From assembly GCF_029962835.1 (NCBI RefSeq), contig NC_080578.1:105007759-105071758 (forward strand): a stretch of 64,000 nt of DNA, in the 5' to 3' direction. The translations under genes were made by a program, and so were the position numbers. Below are positions 33,629 to 46,405 of the stretch, in pieces. Source of the stretch: Magnolia sinica (lineage: Eukaryota; Streptophyta; Magnoliopsida; Magnoliales; Magnoliaceae). Positions within the stretch are counted from its first letter, which is position 1, and the number at the start of each line of letters is the position of its first letter. The notes under the pieces were generated by a model, which worked only from the letters and a program-made list of their open reading frames with translations, did not search any database and was not told where the DNA came from.

Positions 33629-36600
33629 ATGGGGATTTTTAATGCTGTTTTTCTTTGTTTGTTTGTTTTAACATCTGGGTTTCTATCTCTATCATCAGCC
33701 ATCAATGTTTCACATGATGGAAGAGCAGTGCTGATCAACGGTCAGAGACGGATTTTAATATCTGGTGCTATTCATTACCCACGTAGTACTGCAGAGGTTA
33801 ATATTTGGAAAATTTCCCACCACCCTTTTTTTTTTTTTTTTAAGTTGAAAAAAATTAATGGTCCACTACATGAAATCTGGGACGTGCATTTAATGGTCCC
33901 ATATATGCCCTCAGGAGACATATAATGCATCTAATCTGGGATTTATGATTTGGGATAGTTTAATATTTACTTAATCATATGCTACTTATGCAATTTGTAA
34001 CTAATCTCCAAATCTATTTATTGTGACTTACTTAAATTCATGGTTGTTGTTGTTGTTGCACTCTAACAATTATTATCTAATATAGATTATGCACCAATGA
34101 AATCATTGTTATTTGTTTTTTTAATTCAAAATAAAACATTATCATCAATAGTCCGTAATATAATTAATTAATTATTTATTTGATTTTTTTATATATCTTT
34201 GATATCATTGATTTCTTCTTTGTTTCAGATGTGGCCTGATTTGTTTCGAAAGGCTAAGGAGGGAGGTATAGATACGATCGAGACGTATGTTTTTTGGAAT
34301 ATCCATGAGCCACGTCGTCGTGAGGTTTTTATCTATTTGAAACATGGAATTTTAGATAATTACTTAAAGATAAATTATTATTTTAATTAATTAATTGAAT
34401 AATTTTTTACATGCTAATTTTTGTATTTTTTTTAGTATGATTTTAGCGGCAACCGGGACATCATTAGATTTCTCAAGACAATACAGGATGCTGGTTTGTA
34501 TGCAATTCTTCGAATTGGACCATATGTATGTGCTGAATGGAATTATGGGTAAGTTTAAGATTTTTAAGTAATTCGGTAATAAGTACTTCATATTCTTTAT
34601 TATTTTTAAAATTTTCACTTTAATTAATATATTTGTTTTTGTTGTTAGTGGTTTTCCTGTTTGGCTGCACAATATGCCTGGAATTGAGTTGAGAACAGAT
34701 AATGAAGTATTCAAGGTTTTTAAATCTTCTTTGTTATTTATTATTTATTTTACTTTTTGTTAATCTTTTTTTTATCCGTCTAAAATCAGGTTAGTCTATT
34801 AGAAACAGAATGATTTATATATATATAATTCCCCTTGATAATTAAGGTGTGGACTTTTGTTTTTTGATCTTACAAATAAGTGTTTAATCATGCATATTGG
34901 CTTATAAATATTGTTAATATTTTTTAAAATTTTATTCTCAGAATGAGATGCAGAATTTTACAACTCTAATAGTTAATATGATCAAGCAAGAGAAGCTCTT
35001 TGCTTCACAAGGTGGTCCAATAATCCTTGCTCAGGTACTTTATTTTAATCATTAACTTTGATTTAACTTTATACCAATATCTCATTTAGTTCTAATTCCC
35101 ACTATAACTCACTAAAGTAACTCTAGAATTATGGGTTACTCATTTGATTTGTCTTATTTATATAATCTATTGTTAAGTCATATTAGATTTGACCAAGTTT
35201 TAATTGAGTTCGATTAGTTGTCAATTTATGATTATAATATCAAAAATTATATATATAAAATTAGATGTTATCACCATAATCTTTTTCAAATAGTAGTATT
35301 TTTATGTTAATTAATATTATTAATTTGTTGATTTTCTTTAATTGTAACAGATTGAAAATGAATATGGTAATGTCATTGGTTCATATGGAGCAAAAGGAAG
35401 AAACTACCTTCAATGGTGTGCAAAGATGGCCACATCTCTCAATATTGACATTCCATGGATTATGTGTCAGGAAAAAGATGCGCCGCAGCCGATGGTAATT
35501 ATTCAATATTTAGTGACATTTATGTATATATCATTGCCTATCTTTAACGAGATACACCATACTGGATTGCATATAACACTTTTTAAAAGTTATTTATTTG
35601 TATTTAAACAGATCAATACATGTAATGGATATTTCTGTGATGGCTTTTCGCCAAACAACCCTAATAGTCCTAAGATTTGGACTGAGAATTGGATTGGCTG
35701 GTATGATTTCTATCATCTTTATTTTATTAAAGCCATTAACAACTTAGATATTCATTTCCATTTTTTACTCAGGCTATAACTGTTCAAATTTTGTGTTGAT
35801 GGAATCTTTGGCCATTTTTTTAAAAGCAGATATGGCTCAAAATGCTTAAAACTAAGATTTTAATTCGATCTCATTGAAATAATTATAACCTAAGCTTTTG
35901 TTGTGTTTTTTAATTTTTGCTTTCAGGTATAAATCATGGGGTGAGAGGGACCCTCACAGGAGAGCAGAGGATGTAGCCTTTGCAGTTGCACGATTCTATC
36001 AAAAGGGAGGTACTCTACAAAATTATTACATGGTATGTATTGTAAGAAACATTTACAGACTTAGAATTTATAGACCTATTCATACATATGAGCATGAGCA
36101 TAGACTGTAAATAAATGAATAAGCATATGGTTCATATGCACAAATTTCTAATGTTTTCTTTTGAATTTATTGGTATTGCTCTTAATTTAGTATCATGGAG
36201 GTACCAATTTTGGGCGCACAACAGGTGGTCCATATATTGCGACGTCTTATGATTACGATGGTTTCCTCGATGAATATGGTAAGTGCATTTCATTAATATT
36301 ATATTTACTTATCAAATCTATGCCCTAAAATGATAATAGTAGCATGTATATGAGAAATGGTTGGTGCACAAACTTTCCCATTTAATACAAAGCATGTGGT
36401 CATCCATATCAAAGTGGATTTTTCCTGATAAATGGTCTCAATTAAAGTGAATTTTCTTAACTACACATTTTTTCCAAAATTGAATTCATGCATTTTATTT
36501 TTCTCAGGTAATATTAATCAACCTAAGTGGGGTCATCTCAAGCGTCTTCATTCTATCATTAAATCAATGGAAACAGTTCTCACATATGGCGATGTAACTC

Positions 36601-39203
36601 CCATCGATTTTGGTAACGGAGTTGAGGTAGACCCATAATCATGTGATCATGAAATTTCTTTTGTTGTTATCTTTGAAATTTATTGACTTGGGCCTATTGC
36701 ATTTTTAGGCAACCATTTACGCAACTAATGAGACGTCAGCATGCTTTTTAAGCAATCGCAATGAAATGAGTGATGAGACTATCTACTTCCAGAAAAATAA
36801 TTATTTCTTGCCTAGGTGGTCTGTTAGTATTCTGCCTGATTGCAAGCAAGTCGCCTACAACACTGCAATTGTAAGCTTTTATTCTCTTATCAAGCAACAT
36901 CAGATTGTATTATGTCATGGTTTTTGACATTATGTAATAAATTACCATCTAAATTTTATGTTGGTGGGAATTTTATTCAAATTTGAAATTTGAAGAAGTT
37001 ATGAAACCACATTCCAAAAAACTCATTTAAAAAAAATAAGTTAATTACTTAGTATTTATTCATGTCCAAGTCCAGCTCTATCTCATTCAGACCAATCTCA
37101 TAAGTGAATTCAAATGATTCATGTAATCCAATCAATACAATTTTTAATCTACCTATAATAAAAATTGGGCTTCTTATGTGAATGATATTTGATTTTTTAT
37201 CATAGGTGAACACTCAAACTTCTATAATAGAAAAGATGCCGAATAAGGCGGAAGAAGAACCTGAGCAGCTAAACTGGGCATGGCGTCCTGAGTACATCAA
37301 AGATACTCTTAGTGGTAAGGGTTCATTCAAAGCAGACCATCTTCTTGAACAGAAATTGGCATCATCTGATGCAAGTGACTATCTATGGTATATGACCAGG
37401 TAAATTGTCATTCATTTATTTAAATTTTAATTTAGGCTAGGAATCTAATTAATGGGAGTCATAGCAGTATTATTTCACTATTAAAAATATTTGATTATTT
37501 TACAGTGTGCGCATTAGCAAACATGATCCCTTCTATAGCAAACACATGACGCTACGTATAAAGACAGAAGGTCATGGTCTTTACATCTATTTCAATGGCG
37601 AGCTTGTAGGTAAATAATTCATCATCATTAATTCATGCATCCATTTTGAGAATTAATGAAAGCAACTAAATTTCTAAATTCGACGTAATCAGGATCGCAA
37701 TACGCCACAACTGGAAAATATAGTTTTGAGCTTGATGTTCCAGTCACAGTGAAATCCGGAAAGAATTACATTACCCTTCTCAGTGTTACAGTTGGATTAG
37801 CGGTTTGTAATATCTGTTTTCTCATTACAATAGTCATAAATTATATTATTTTATTTTATTAAATTATAGTTTTTACATAAACACTCTTTTGTATTATATT
37901 ATTTATTTTATTAAATTATAGTTTTGAATGCCCATTTTATCTTTTCTCTGTGTAGAATTATGGTGCGTACTTTGATATAATTCCAGTTGGGATTACCGGA
38001 CCCGTACAACTCATTGGCAATGGAAGTGTTGTTAGAGACTTGTCTTATAACCAGTGGACCTATGAGGTGAAATAACTAATATATATTATTTTTCATTATT
38101 TATGTTTTCTCTTTTGGTTAATTTGACCTTACATTGTGTTGATGATAACTTACAGGTGGGATTGAATGGTGAGGATAAAAAGATTTATGATAATAAATAT
38201 GCACAACAACTTAAATGGTATTCGGATGAAATTATTATTAAGAGACCCATGACTTGGTACAAGGTACTCTCTATCCATCTCTTTCCTCATTTTGTTAATT
38301 AGTTATGTTGCTAGTTTGATAAACATGTACTTGATTGAATTTTATTTTATTTTTTTGTTTTAGACAACATTCAAAGCTCCTTTAGGACTAGAGCCAGTGG
38401 TAGTGGATTTGCAAGGCTTAGGAAAGGGTGAAGCATGGGTTAATGGTCACAGCATCGGTCGATATTGGCCCACTGTCATAGCTCCATCAGATGGTTGTGA
38501 GGAATGTGATTACCCACATTTCAGCAAAACAAGATGTGCAACTAATTGTGGTGAACCTACTCAAAGATGGTAAGGCCCATGTTTTGAATACAATCATTTT
38601 CTACTAATACTTTAAAATTACCAATTCCTAAATTCAATTGATTGACATCGAAATTGAATGTAGGTACCATGTTCCCCGATCATTCCTCCACACAGACAAT
38701 AACACCTTGATCTTGTTTGAGGAAGCAGGCGGCAATCCAACATTAGTTAATTTTCAGACCGTCACCGCTGGAACTATCTGTGCTAATGTTAATGAGGGGA
38801 CTACTTTGGAATTGTCATGTCAGGGTGGCCATTTCATCTCTGATATTCAATTTGCTAGCTTCGGGGACCCTGTAGGCACTTGCGGGTTCTTTGAAAAAGG
38901 CACATGTGAGGCTGACCATGCCTTTTTGGTAGTGCAAAAGGTATTTTTATTTACTATCATGCATGTTTCTTCTCGTCTTTTTCTTTTCTCATGAGCCATT
39001 TGCAATCATCGTATTATATTGTCGAAATTAAAAAATAAATGGATTGAATTTGTTTTAATTTTGACTTTAATTTTGTTTTAAAAAAATTGCAGGCTTGTGT
39101 GGGACGGAAAAGTTGTTCAATCGATGTCTCGGAGGCGACATTAGGGCTTAGCAATTGTGACAACAACATTAACAAGAGGCTCGCTGTGCAGGCCGTCTGT
39201 TAA
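33629..39203 (+). CDS. Beta-galactosidase, GH35 with SUEL lectin domain, 821 aa
   Basis: Nineteen exons: 33629-33796, 34229-34324, 34436-34548, 34649-34715, 34942-35034, 35351-35494, 35612-35700, 35927-36032, 36191-36278, 36508-36626, 36709-36870, 37206-37399, 37506-37609, 37693-37802, 37956-38066, 38156-38263, 38364-38569, 38664-38940, 39093-39203. All introns are GT-AG and the sum is 822 codons. A signal peptide is visible (residues 1-24), so the enzyme is probably secreted to the cell wall, where plant GH35 enzymes release terminal beta-galactose from polysaccharides and glycoproteins. The acid/base Glu183 lies in [14 protein letters not shown] and the nucleophile Glu252 in WTENWIGW. The C-terminal 85 or so residues, starting near ICANV and rich in cysteine, are a galactose-binding SUEL domain. 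Plant BGAL7/BGAL15-type proteins have this architecture and length; I do not assign an orthologue. Introns are short and AT-rich, without transposons. Confidence 0.96.
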
Positions 39204-39348
39204 CTAAACCATTTTATGGTTTTAAATAATTAAATATAGTTTAATTGTCATTAGAGTTATACTTAGTTTTTAATTTATTAGTTGTTAGCTTAGAATAGTG
39301 ACCCTTTTCCAATTTTTTTCTTTGATTTTTGTCATGGGGTTTCAACCC

Positions 39349-39380
39349 AATAAAACAAATCTCTTTTATATATCAATAAA
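39349..39380 (+). promoter_or_regulatory. Poly(A) signals of the beta-galactosidase gene
   Basis: Two AATAAA hexamers (39349-39354 and 39375-39380) stand 146 and 172 bp after the stop codon in a T-rich context, suitable as near-upstream elements. Confidence 0.55.
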
Positions 39381-39399
39381 ATTCATAGCCTTTTATTTT

Positions 39400-41060
39400 A
39401 GTACTGTCTATTAGGATATCATGTCTCTACTAACTATTCTAATCCTCAAAAGAGGCATGTATACTTCCCTATGGATGGCATCCTGTTCCTCGTTTTCCCC
39501 TTGGTGTGGCCCACCTGAGATTCTGATCTGGTAGATTATTATTCCTAGGATCCAGAATCCATGCTAGAATCTGATGGACGGATTGGGATTTTACATGTAC
39601 TACTGGTGGGGTGCGTCCCTGTTAAACAGGTTGCAGATGGATCTGGTTGAATTCTAAAGGTTAGATCCTCTACATTTGTGTACCGTCCGGATTATTTAAA
39701 GATAACAACCAAAATTTATGATTTTTTGATCATCTGATTATTAGAATCTGATGGACGGTTGATAATGGAAACTATCCAATGGTCTTTTTTCTACGAAAAA
39801 ACTTCCACGAATCAGAAGTTAGGTTCGTTCAAACAAACTGATTTGAACATTGGGTTGCACGATTTATTTAATTTATTCGAGTTTATATATGCCACGTATG
39901 CTATTTGTAAGTGCATGTGTATGAAGCATCGTAAGCAATCAGAGTATCATATAACTGCTTTATAAATATATAGAAGTCAACAACGACTTAAGCGCCCAAT
40001 TATGTGGGATCATGTTTGCCTCCGTCGCGATTGAGAGTATATTGTATGTCTCCACCCACTGGGGCCCACATGATGAAATAATCTGATGATTAAACTGTCC
40101 ATCTTCTATTTGTTGCCGTAGATGGACCACTTCTCAATAATCATAGTTCGGCGATGATTCTATCCTTTTATTTTTGGTATTCAATTCTAGCCATTAAATT
40201 ATTCTCAGATAGTGATCGTTCGTCTATCCAGTGATAAGTTGATCCATATGGGAAAAAATTCTAAGCATGGACGGTCCTGATCGTCTGACCACTCAGCATG
40301 TGGCCACACCCCAGTGGACGCGACACACGATGGATCCTAAGTCGCGAGAGAGTCTCCCTCTCACGTTCTAGCACGTGATGTGAGGGCACACAAGGAATGC
40401 GAGTGGACTTGAGAGGGTGCACCTTTTTCGGCACTAGGCTTTCATGCGTGGGAACTCGAAGCTTATGCCAGAACCTATCCGTTCATCAGATCAATGTCAC
40501 TGGGTACATTCCTTCTTGAAGAAATCAGCACATTTTCTATAATTAAAAAATAGATGCTAAGGAAGAAAAGATAACCGTTCATATTACATGGGTCCCAAAT
40601 GATGGTCGGATCGGCCTGGTTTTATAGAAAGGGTATCTATAAATAATGCCCCCATGATGAGAGGCTTCCATTTGCCACATGAGTGCCTTCTTCCATGTTT
40701 CCTGGTTTCCACGTGTGAGAAGCCTACGCTCGACTGCAGACCGCATGCTCCTGGGGCGCATCCGCGCATGTGCAAGCTACATCATTGCATGGATTTCCTG
40801 AATTCGTAGGGAATTGGGAAAGAATCCAAACATCATGAGTGCACCGTGCACTGTTTAAGTTAATTCGCCTCACACGTGCCAACAAGACGCAAGTGTGTAG
40901 GATCAGATCTGCTCATCAATCGGTCTCCATCATGTGGACCCCTTGTCTAAAAAAACTGACCCGTATGATGATCGAGTGATCAACCCAAATGAACGGTCAA
41001 GATAATTTGACTTCTTTGTACATGTAGGAGAAGATCTCTCACACGTGTGACCCATTGATG
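39400..41060. other. Intergenic, no recognised gene
   Basis: At 39890-39955 one arm of the TGATACTC / GCAGGCACT family occurs alone (gccacgtatgc, gcatgtgtatgaagcatcg, gagtatcatataa). The rest has only short repeat phrases. Two overlapping minus-strand open frames at 40579-40775 show no protein features. Confidence 0.35.
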
Positions 41061-41605
41061 TGGGTGAGGGAATACAACTAGTGAAGTGACGTCACCAAGT
41101 TATGTGGGCCCCACCATGATGTATGTTTTGTATCTACACCTTCCATCCATTTTAAGAGATCATTTTAGTGTGATATCCAAAGAATAAATTAAATAAAAAG
41201 CTCCAATAGACCCCACCACAAAAAACAACAGTAGAGATAGTCACACATATCATTAAAAACTTCTAAAGGCCACAAAAGTTATAGATCAAGCTGATAGCTG
41301 ATATTTGTGTTTTACCTTATTTTATGTCTTTTTTTAAACTTTTGACAGGTTGGATTTTAAATAAATATTATGGTGGGCCTTAGGATAGTTTCAACAGTGA
41401 GAATCACTCTCCCCACTGTTTTCTGTGATTGGATCCACCACAGATTTTTATCTGCCTCATTCTTTGGCTAATGCCCTAAAATGATATCTCAGAATGGATG
41501 GACGGTGTGGATACAACATATACATTATAGTAGGGCCCACATAACTTGGTGACGTCACTTCAGTAGCCAACTCGCGACTCAACCTGTCAGTATTAATCCG
41601 CGTCC
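41061..41605. mobile_element. GGACGCGG / GTGACGTCAC TIR element, copy b
   Basis: The right end AATCCGCGTCC and both arms GTGACGTCACCAAGTTATGTGGGCCC (left, palindrome at 41096-41105) and its inverse (right, 41549-41558) are present. The outer left end is not recognisable, so this copy is probably truncated there. The interior (actgttttctgtg-ttggatccacc, ataaacattatggtgggcctta) is shared with 24743-25296 and 44998-45523. Confidence 0.6.
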
Positions 41606-41635
41606 AAAGTGTACTGGGGCGAATTCATTAAACTT

Positions 41636-41755
41636 TGATACTCTCGTAGAGTGTATTGGATGATACGCAGGCATTTAAGATAGCATACGTGGCATGCATT
41701 GTACAATTTTTAAGTGCCTGTGTATTAAACGTCGTACTCCGGCAGAGTACTCCCT
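41636..41755. mobile_element. 120-bp hairpin copy of the TGATACTC / GCAGGCACT family
   Basis: The left arm TGATACTCTCGTAGAGTGT, then GATGATACGCAGGCATTTAAG, faces the right arm TTTAAGTGCCTGTGTATTAAACG, then CTCCGGCAGAGTAC. Only about 25 bp separate the arms, making a compact hairpin. Compare 15415-15801, where the same arms bound a 300-bp interior. Confidence 0.6.
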
Positions 41756-42654
41756 TCCTGAAAAATCATTCATTGAGTATACGGTGCAGATGTTGGCTAG
41801 TTACGCGTGACTGCCTTTATGAAAGTAGAAAATTTAGGAATGGCCAAGGCATACCTGCTAGCAACCGTTCAGCACGTGTGGAACAACGTGCATGAGATCC
41901 ACACCGTTCATAAATTTCATTGCCTCATACTCACCTGAAAACCAAAAATCAAGCTTGTAATTAGGTTCAGGTAGGCCACACCAAAGGGAAGAGTAGGGAT
42001 TTATGTGCCCACCATTACATAATTTCCCGTAGTGTTGCCCATCAGAATTTTATATGGAGTTGAATGTTTTTGTCTATGGTAAACGTGTGAGGTCACATCT
42101 GATGGATGGAGTGGATTTTACATGTATAGCAGGATAGGCCTGATAGAGGCCACTGGTTCGGGCTATCCGATTATCAATTTCGTCACAGACTAACATGCGC
42201 TAGTACGGCCATCACTGTCACTGCAGATGGTATAAATAACTGCCGATAGAGGATCTCACGTACATCCAAACGTATTTGTTTAGTTGCCGCGTGTACATGC
42301 ACACGTACATTGATTGCTAGTGAATGACTTGAGTACGTGACCGTTATGATTCGCTGCTTGTGCATTTGCTCATGGCCCATGCACCTTGGTTGACAAGTGG
42401 ACATTGTAAATTAGGATTTGAAAAGATCCCCACCCTCCGTGAGTATTCACACGGTGGATTGCTTTGTTTTAATGGTCTGGATGATGTCCAGCAGTACTAG
42501 TGAAAAACTGCGAGAACAATGGTATTAAAAAAAATAATAATAAAAAACAAAGAGGGTAAAATCATCATTTCATGCCATGTGTCCAGAGTGGATCCACAGA
42601 GTAAAAATCGAAAAAAAAAATCATTATTTTATGCGGGCAAAATCATCAATTTTG

Positions 42655-43151
42655 GGAAACGGATTGGCTACTGGTCGGTGCTCTGTGGGCCCCACCATGA
42701 TGTATGTACTTCATCCATTCCGTTCATCTATTTTTACAGATCATCTTAGTGCTTGATATAAAAAATGAGAGGGTTATAAATCTCAGGTGGACTACACCAC
42801 AGGAAAACAATAGTGATTGGATATGCATCATTAAAATCCTCTTGAGGCCCACTGTAGTGTTTATTTGACATCCAATCTGTTAATTAGATCATAAAAACCC
42901 AGATGAAGGGAAAAAAATATCAGCGTGATCCAAAACTTTTATGGCCCCCAAAAAAATTTTAATGGTCCATGTTCATTCAACACTGTTTCCTTTAATGTGG
43001 TCCACTTGAGATTGGGATATATCTCATTTTTGGTCTCACACGGTAAAATTATCTCAAAAAATAGATGGAGGGCATGGATGAAACACACATCATGGTTGAC
43101 CCCACAGAACACCGATCATCAGCCATTGGCTGGTGTAGCTAATCCGTTTCC
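42655..43151. mobile_element. TIR element with GGAAACGGATT ends
   Basis: The left GGAAACGGATTGGCTACTGGTCGG, then GTGCTCTGTGGGG, pairs with the inverse of the right end (CCCCACAGAACACCGATC...GTAGCTAATCCGTTTCC). The interior has the common GTGGGCCCCACCATGATGTATG wording. Layout is like the GGACGCGGATTAGCTA family, so probably a related Mutator-like MITE; a clear 9-bp duplication was not found. 497 bp. Confidence 0.6.
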
Positions 43152-43159
43152 TCATGGGC

Positions 43160-43930
43160 GGTTTTTAATTTTCAGTGGATGGGATGATTGCCTGCAGCAA
43201 CCGCCACCAAGGATATACCCTGGTGGCACGAGATGTGACCCAAGCTCTGCTGACCCCACCTGGATGCAGGTGTTTTATCCACCACGGCCACCCGTTTTGA
43301 TAGCTCATTTTAACGGTTGGGCACAAAAATGAAGTCGTTTTAGAGCCCAAGTGGACCACACCACCCAAAACAATGGGGATTGAATGCTGACGGTTGAAAA
43401 CTTCCCAAGGCATTTGAAGGTGAGTCTTTTTTTTTCTTTTTTCTTTTTTCGTATAGATCACCCAAGTGAAATTGATATGATTTACTTGCCAAGAAGGCTA
43501 CTTCATTGAAACCAATCAACAAATGATGATTTGAATCAATGTAACCCACCTTTTGAATTTCTTAGATATTCTACGCAAGTGATACATCAATTGTAAGGAA
43601 GGTGTTGTTAATAAATTTTCACATGCACAATTTTATATTAACAATTTTTTAGAAGAGCCGAGAAAGAGTATATCTAAATCTCAAGTGGACCAAATAGTGG
43701 GGATTGAATTCCCACCATAAAAGACTTCATGGGGTTTTTAACGGTGGGCATACCTTTGTTCTCATATGGTGTGATCCACTAGAGATTTTGATTTGCTTTG
43801 TTTTTGGGACCATGACTTAAAATGGGCTGAAATAATAGATGAATGGTGTGATTATATAACATATACATGAGAGGCAAGGATAACAACTTGGTGGGTGAGG
43901 TACTAAGCATGGGCTCACCTTGTTGTATGT
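43160..43930. repeat. MITE-derived sequence
   Basis: Left segment ggatataccctggtggcacgag, then ccccacctggatgcaggtgttttatcc, and later fragments (tcaagtggaccaaatagtggggattgaattcccacc) belong to the common palindromic family, but the copies are broken up and no boundaries can be given. Confidence 0.4.
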
Positions 43931-43941
43931 GTTGTATACCT

Positions 43942-44446
43942 AGGGCTGTACATGAGCCAAGTTAGCTCAGTTAGCTTGCTTGACTTGGCTTGAAAAAGCT
44001 CAATTCGACTCAGTTCGAAATTGAATTCAAGTAGAGTAGAGCTGATTTTTTAAGCTCGAAAAATTTTTTGAATCAAGTTTTGGTGACCCATTTGCTTTGA
44101 TATTGATGTTGCTCACTAGGTGTTTGATGAAATGACTCAATGAAGTGTTGGCTAGTGGCAAAGAAGGTATGTATATGAAACAAATACTATTTTTTCTTGA
44201 TTTTGATGTTGCTTAAAAGGTGTTTAATGAAATACTTATAAAATTGCTACTGATGTTTTATATACAGTGAGAATTTAAAGATGCAATCCATGTGTTTATG
44301 ACAATGTTGCACAAGCGAACTCAGCTTAAACTGTCCCAAACTGCTGACCAAATTGAGCCGAGCCAAATTCGAGTTGAGGTTAGCTAGTGGCCAATCGAAG
44401 TTGAGTTGTGCCAAGCCCGACTGAGTGCAACTCATGTACAGCCCTA
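43942..44446. mobile_element. Non-autonomous hAT element with perfect ends and 8-bp duplication
   Basis: The first 16 bases, TAGGGCTGTACATGAG, are exactly repeated in inverse at the end. TGTATACC flanks the element on both sides (43934-43941 and 44447-44454). Sub-terminal regions repeat gctcgaaatt / ttgagctgagcc words. 505 bp, no transposase. The perfect ends and duplication suggest a comparatively recent insertion. Confidence 0.92.
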
Positions 44447-44997
44447 TGTATACCCATGCAAGCAACCTATATTATGAGCTCATTTTAGAGATGGTCCAAA
44501 AAATTGACAAATCCAAATCTCATGTGGACCATACAACAGGTATTAAAATCCCACCATTAAAACCTTTTTGGGCACGCAACAGTTTTGGATGAAGCTGTTA
44601 TTTGTGTTTATGCCTGGTTTGGTCCATGTGTCTTTATCAAAAAGGATGAATGGCTATCAACATTATGGTAGGCTCCACGAGGATTTTAACAATGGGCATT
44701 CAATCACCACTGTTTTACTGTGGTGGGCCTACTTTTTTTTTTTTGTTGGGTTAACTTGTTAGTACACACACTCCATGTTAGCCACCCCTGCTATGGATCA
44801 TACCAAGACCTCAAGTGTTGAAACGAGGCATCTCCACTCAGCCTACCAGTTGAGCTGTAGTGGGCCTACTTGAGATTTGGATCTAACTCATATTTTGAGA
44901 CCATGCCCTAACATGAGTTGACAAAATGGATAACATGGAAGTGGGTCCTATGGCCAAGGCCTCACCCACTAAGCTGTTACTCTTGCCTCACCCAATT
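44447..44997. repeat. MITE-derived sequence surrounding the hAT insertion
   Basis: Flanking wording (gagctcattttagagatggtcc, gtggaccatacaacagg, ggtgggcctacttgagatttggatctaactc) belongs to the common palindromic repeat that the hAT element interrupted. At 44740-44850 a distinct insert (ttgttgggttaacttgttagtacacacactccatg) has no recognised identity. Confidence 0.4.
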
Positions 44998-45523
44998 GGA
45001 CGCCCGTTAGCTAAGGACCGTGTCTGGCTACTAGTGAAGTGACATCACCAAGTTTCGTGGCCCCCACTATAATGTATGGTTCATGTTCACACCATCTATC
45101 CATATGGTGGGATAATTTTAATGCATGAGTCAAAGAATGAGGCAGAACCAGAATTCAGGTGAACCCTACTATATAAAACGGTGATGGGATTGAATCCCAT
45201 CATTAAAAACTTCTTAAGGATCATAGAAGTTTTTGATCAAGCTGATATTTGTGTTTTCATCTGTGTTAACTTATAAATAGGTTGGAAGCTCAAAAAAACA
45301 TTTGTGAGCCTGAGAAAAGTTTCAATGGTGAGCATCACTGTCCCACTGTTTCCTGTGGTGGGGTCCACTTGAGCTTTGGATCTATCTTATTCTCTGGCTC
45401 ATGCCCTCAAATGATCTGTCCAAATGAATGGACGGTGTGGATACAATACAGAAATCATGGGGGGCTCACAGATCTCGGTGACATCACTTCAGCACGGAAT
45501 CTCTCGGTAGCTAATCCGCGTCC
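44998..45523. mobile_element. GGACGCGG / GTGAC(A/G)TCAC TIR element, copy c
   Basis: The left end GGACGCCCGTTAGCTA and right end (inverse GGACGCGGATTAGCTA) are intact. The sub-terminal palindrome is mutated to GTGACATCAC on both sides (45039-45048 and 45478-45487). Flanking 9-mers CACCCAATT and GACCTAATC agree at 6 of 9 bases, consistent with an old Mutator-type duplication. 526 bp, non-coding. Confidence 0.65.
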
Positions 45524-46046
45524 GACCTAATCAGCGGTGGGGAAAGAAATGCAGTTATGGGCATTCAGGCATGCTTCTCCAGGCAGACTCAGTCCATGCA
45601 GGCAGGAGCTCCGTGGGACCCACCATGGTGTTTTTAGATCATTTTTAGGTATAAGCCCAAAAAATGAGGGTAGATCTGCGGCTCAAGTAAACTAGACAGT
45701 GGAGATTTAAGGCCCACCATCAAGAACTTCCAGATCTAAGTCTAACGTTTGTGTTTTCCCTTCATTCATGTCTATGTGAACTCATGAACATGTTGGATGA
45801 AGGCTTCAGTGGTGCTCGACATCATTGTAACCGATGCTTCCTTTGGTGTTTTTCACTTGAGCCTTTGGATGTTCTTTTTTTTGGGCTCATATGCTAAAAT
45901 GATTTGGCGAAATAGATGAATGGCCTAGATAAAACCCATGCATCATGGTGGGCCCCACAGAACCCCTTCCAGTACCAAGTCAGTACGGAATCCCCTTACC
46001 CCAAAAAGGATAAGATTTCTGGGACAGGACTGAGACCCCCACCGAA
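45524..46046. repeat. MITE-derived sequence
   Basis: From about 45610 (gtgggacccaccatggtg) to 45965 (catcatggtgggccccacagaacc) a foldback copy of the common repeat is visible, about 360 bp. Its outer ends are unclear. Confidence 0.45.
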
Positions 46047-46405
46047 CGGGGTTACTGCGGTCGGAAGCTAGGTGGGCCCAACTGTGAAGTTTGTGAAAAT
46101 TTTATAGGTGGGGCCTAATGTGATTCTTGTGAATAATCCACTCCGTTCATCTGTTTTAACCACCACATTTTAGGTTCTCATATAGAAAATGAGACAGATA
46201 CAAAACTAAAGTGGGCCACACGAATGACCTTCTGAACGGTTCGGATGGCAAATAAACTTCACCATGGACCCTGTCATGTGGCCCTCTTGATTATTAGAAA
46301 TGTCTCATTTTTTGTATAGTGCCCTGAAATGAGGTGCCAAAACGGACGGATGGGATGGATTTATCACAAACATTACTGTTGGCTCCAACTAGCTTCGGTC
46401 CGCAG
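46047..46405. mobile_element. TIR element with TACTGCGG(T/A)CGGAAGCTAG ends
   Basis: The left GTTACTGCGGTCGGAAGCTAGGTGGG pairs with the inverse of the right end (CCAACTAGCTTCGGTCCGCAGTACG). The interior has two opposed copies of the tccgttcatctgttttaaccacc / gtggatttatcacaaacattac wording. About 359 bp. No target duplication identified. Confidence 0.55.

Noticed and set aside
33629-39203. Bacterial-type beta-galactosidase or contamination
   Set aside because: The gene has 18 introns with plant splice sites and a plant GH35 plus SUEL layout.
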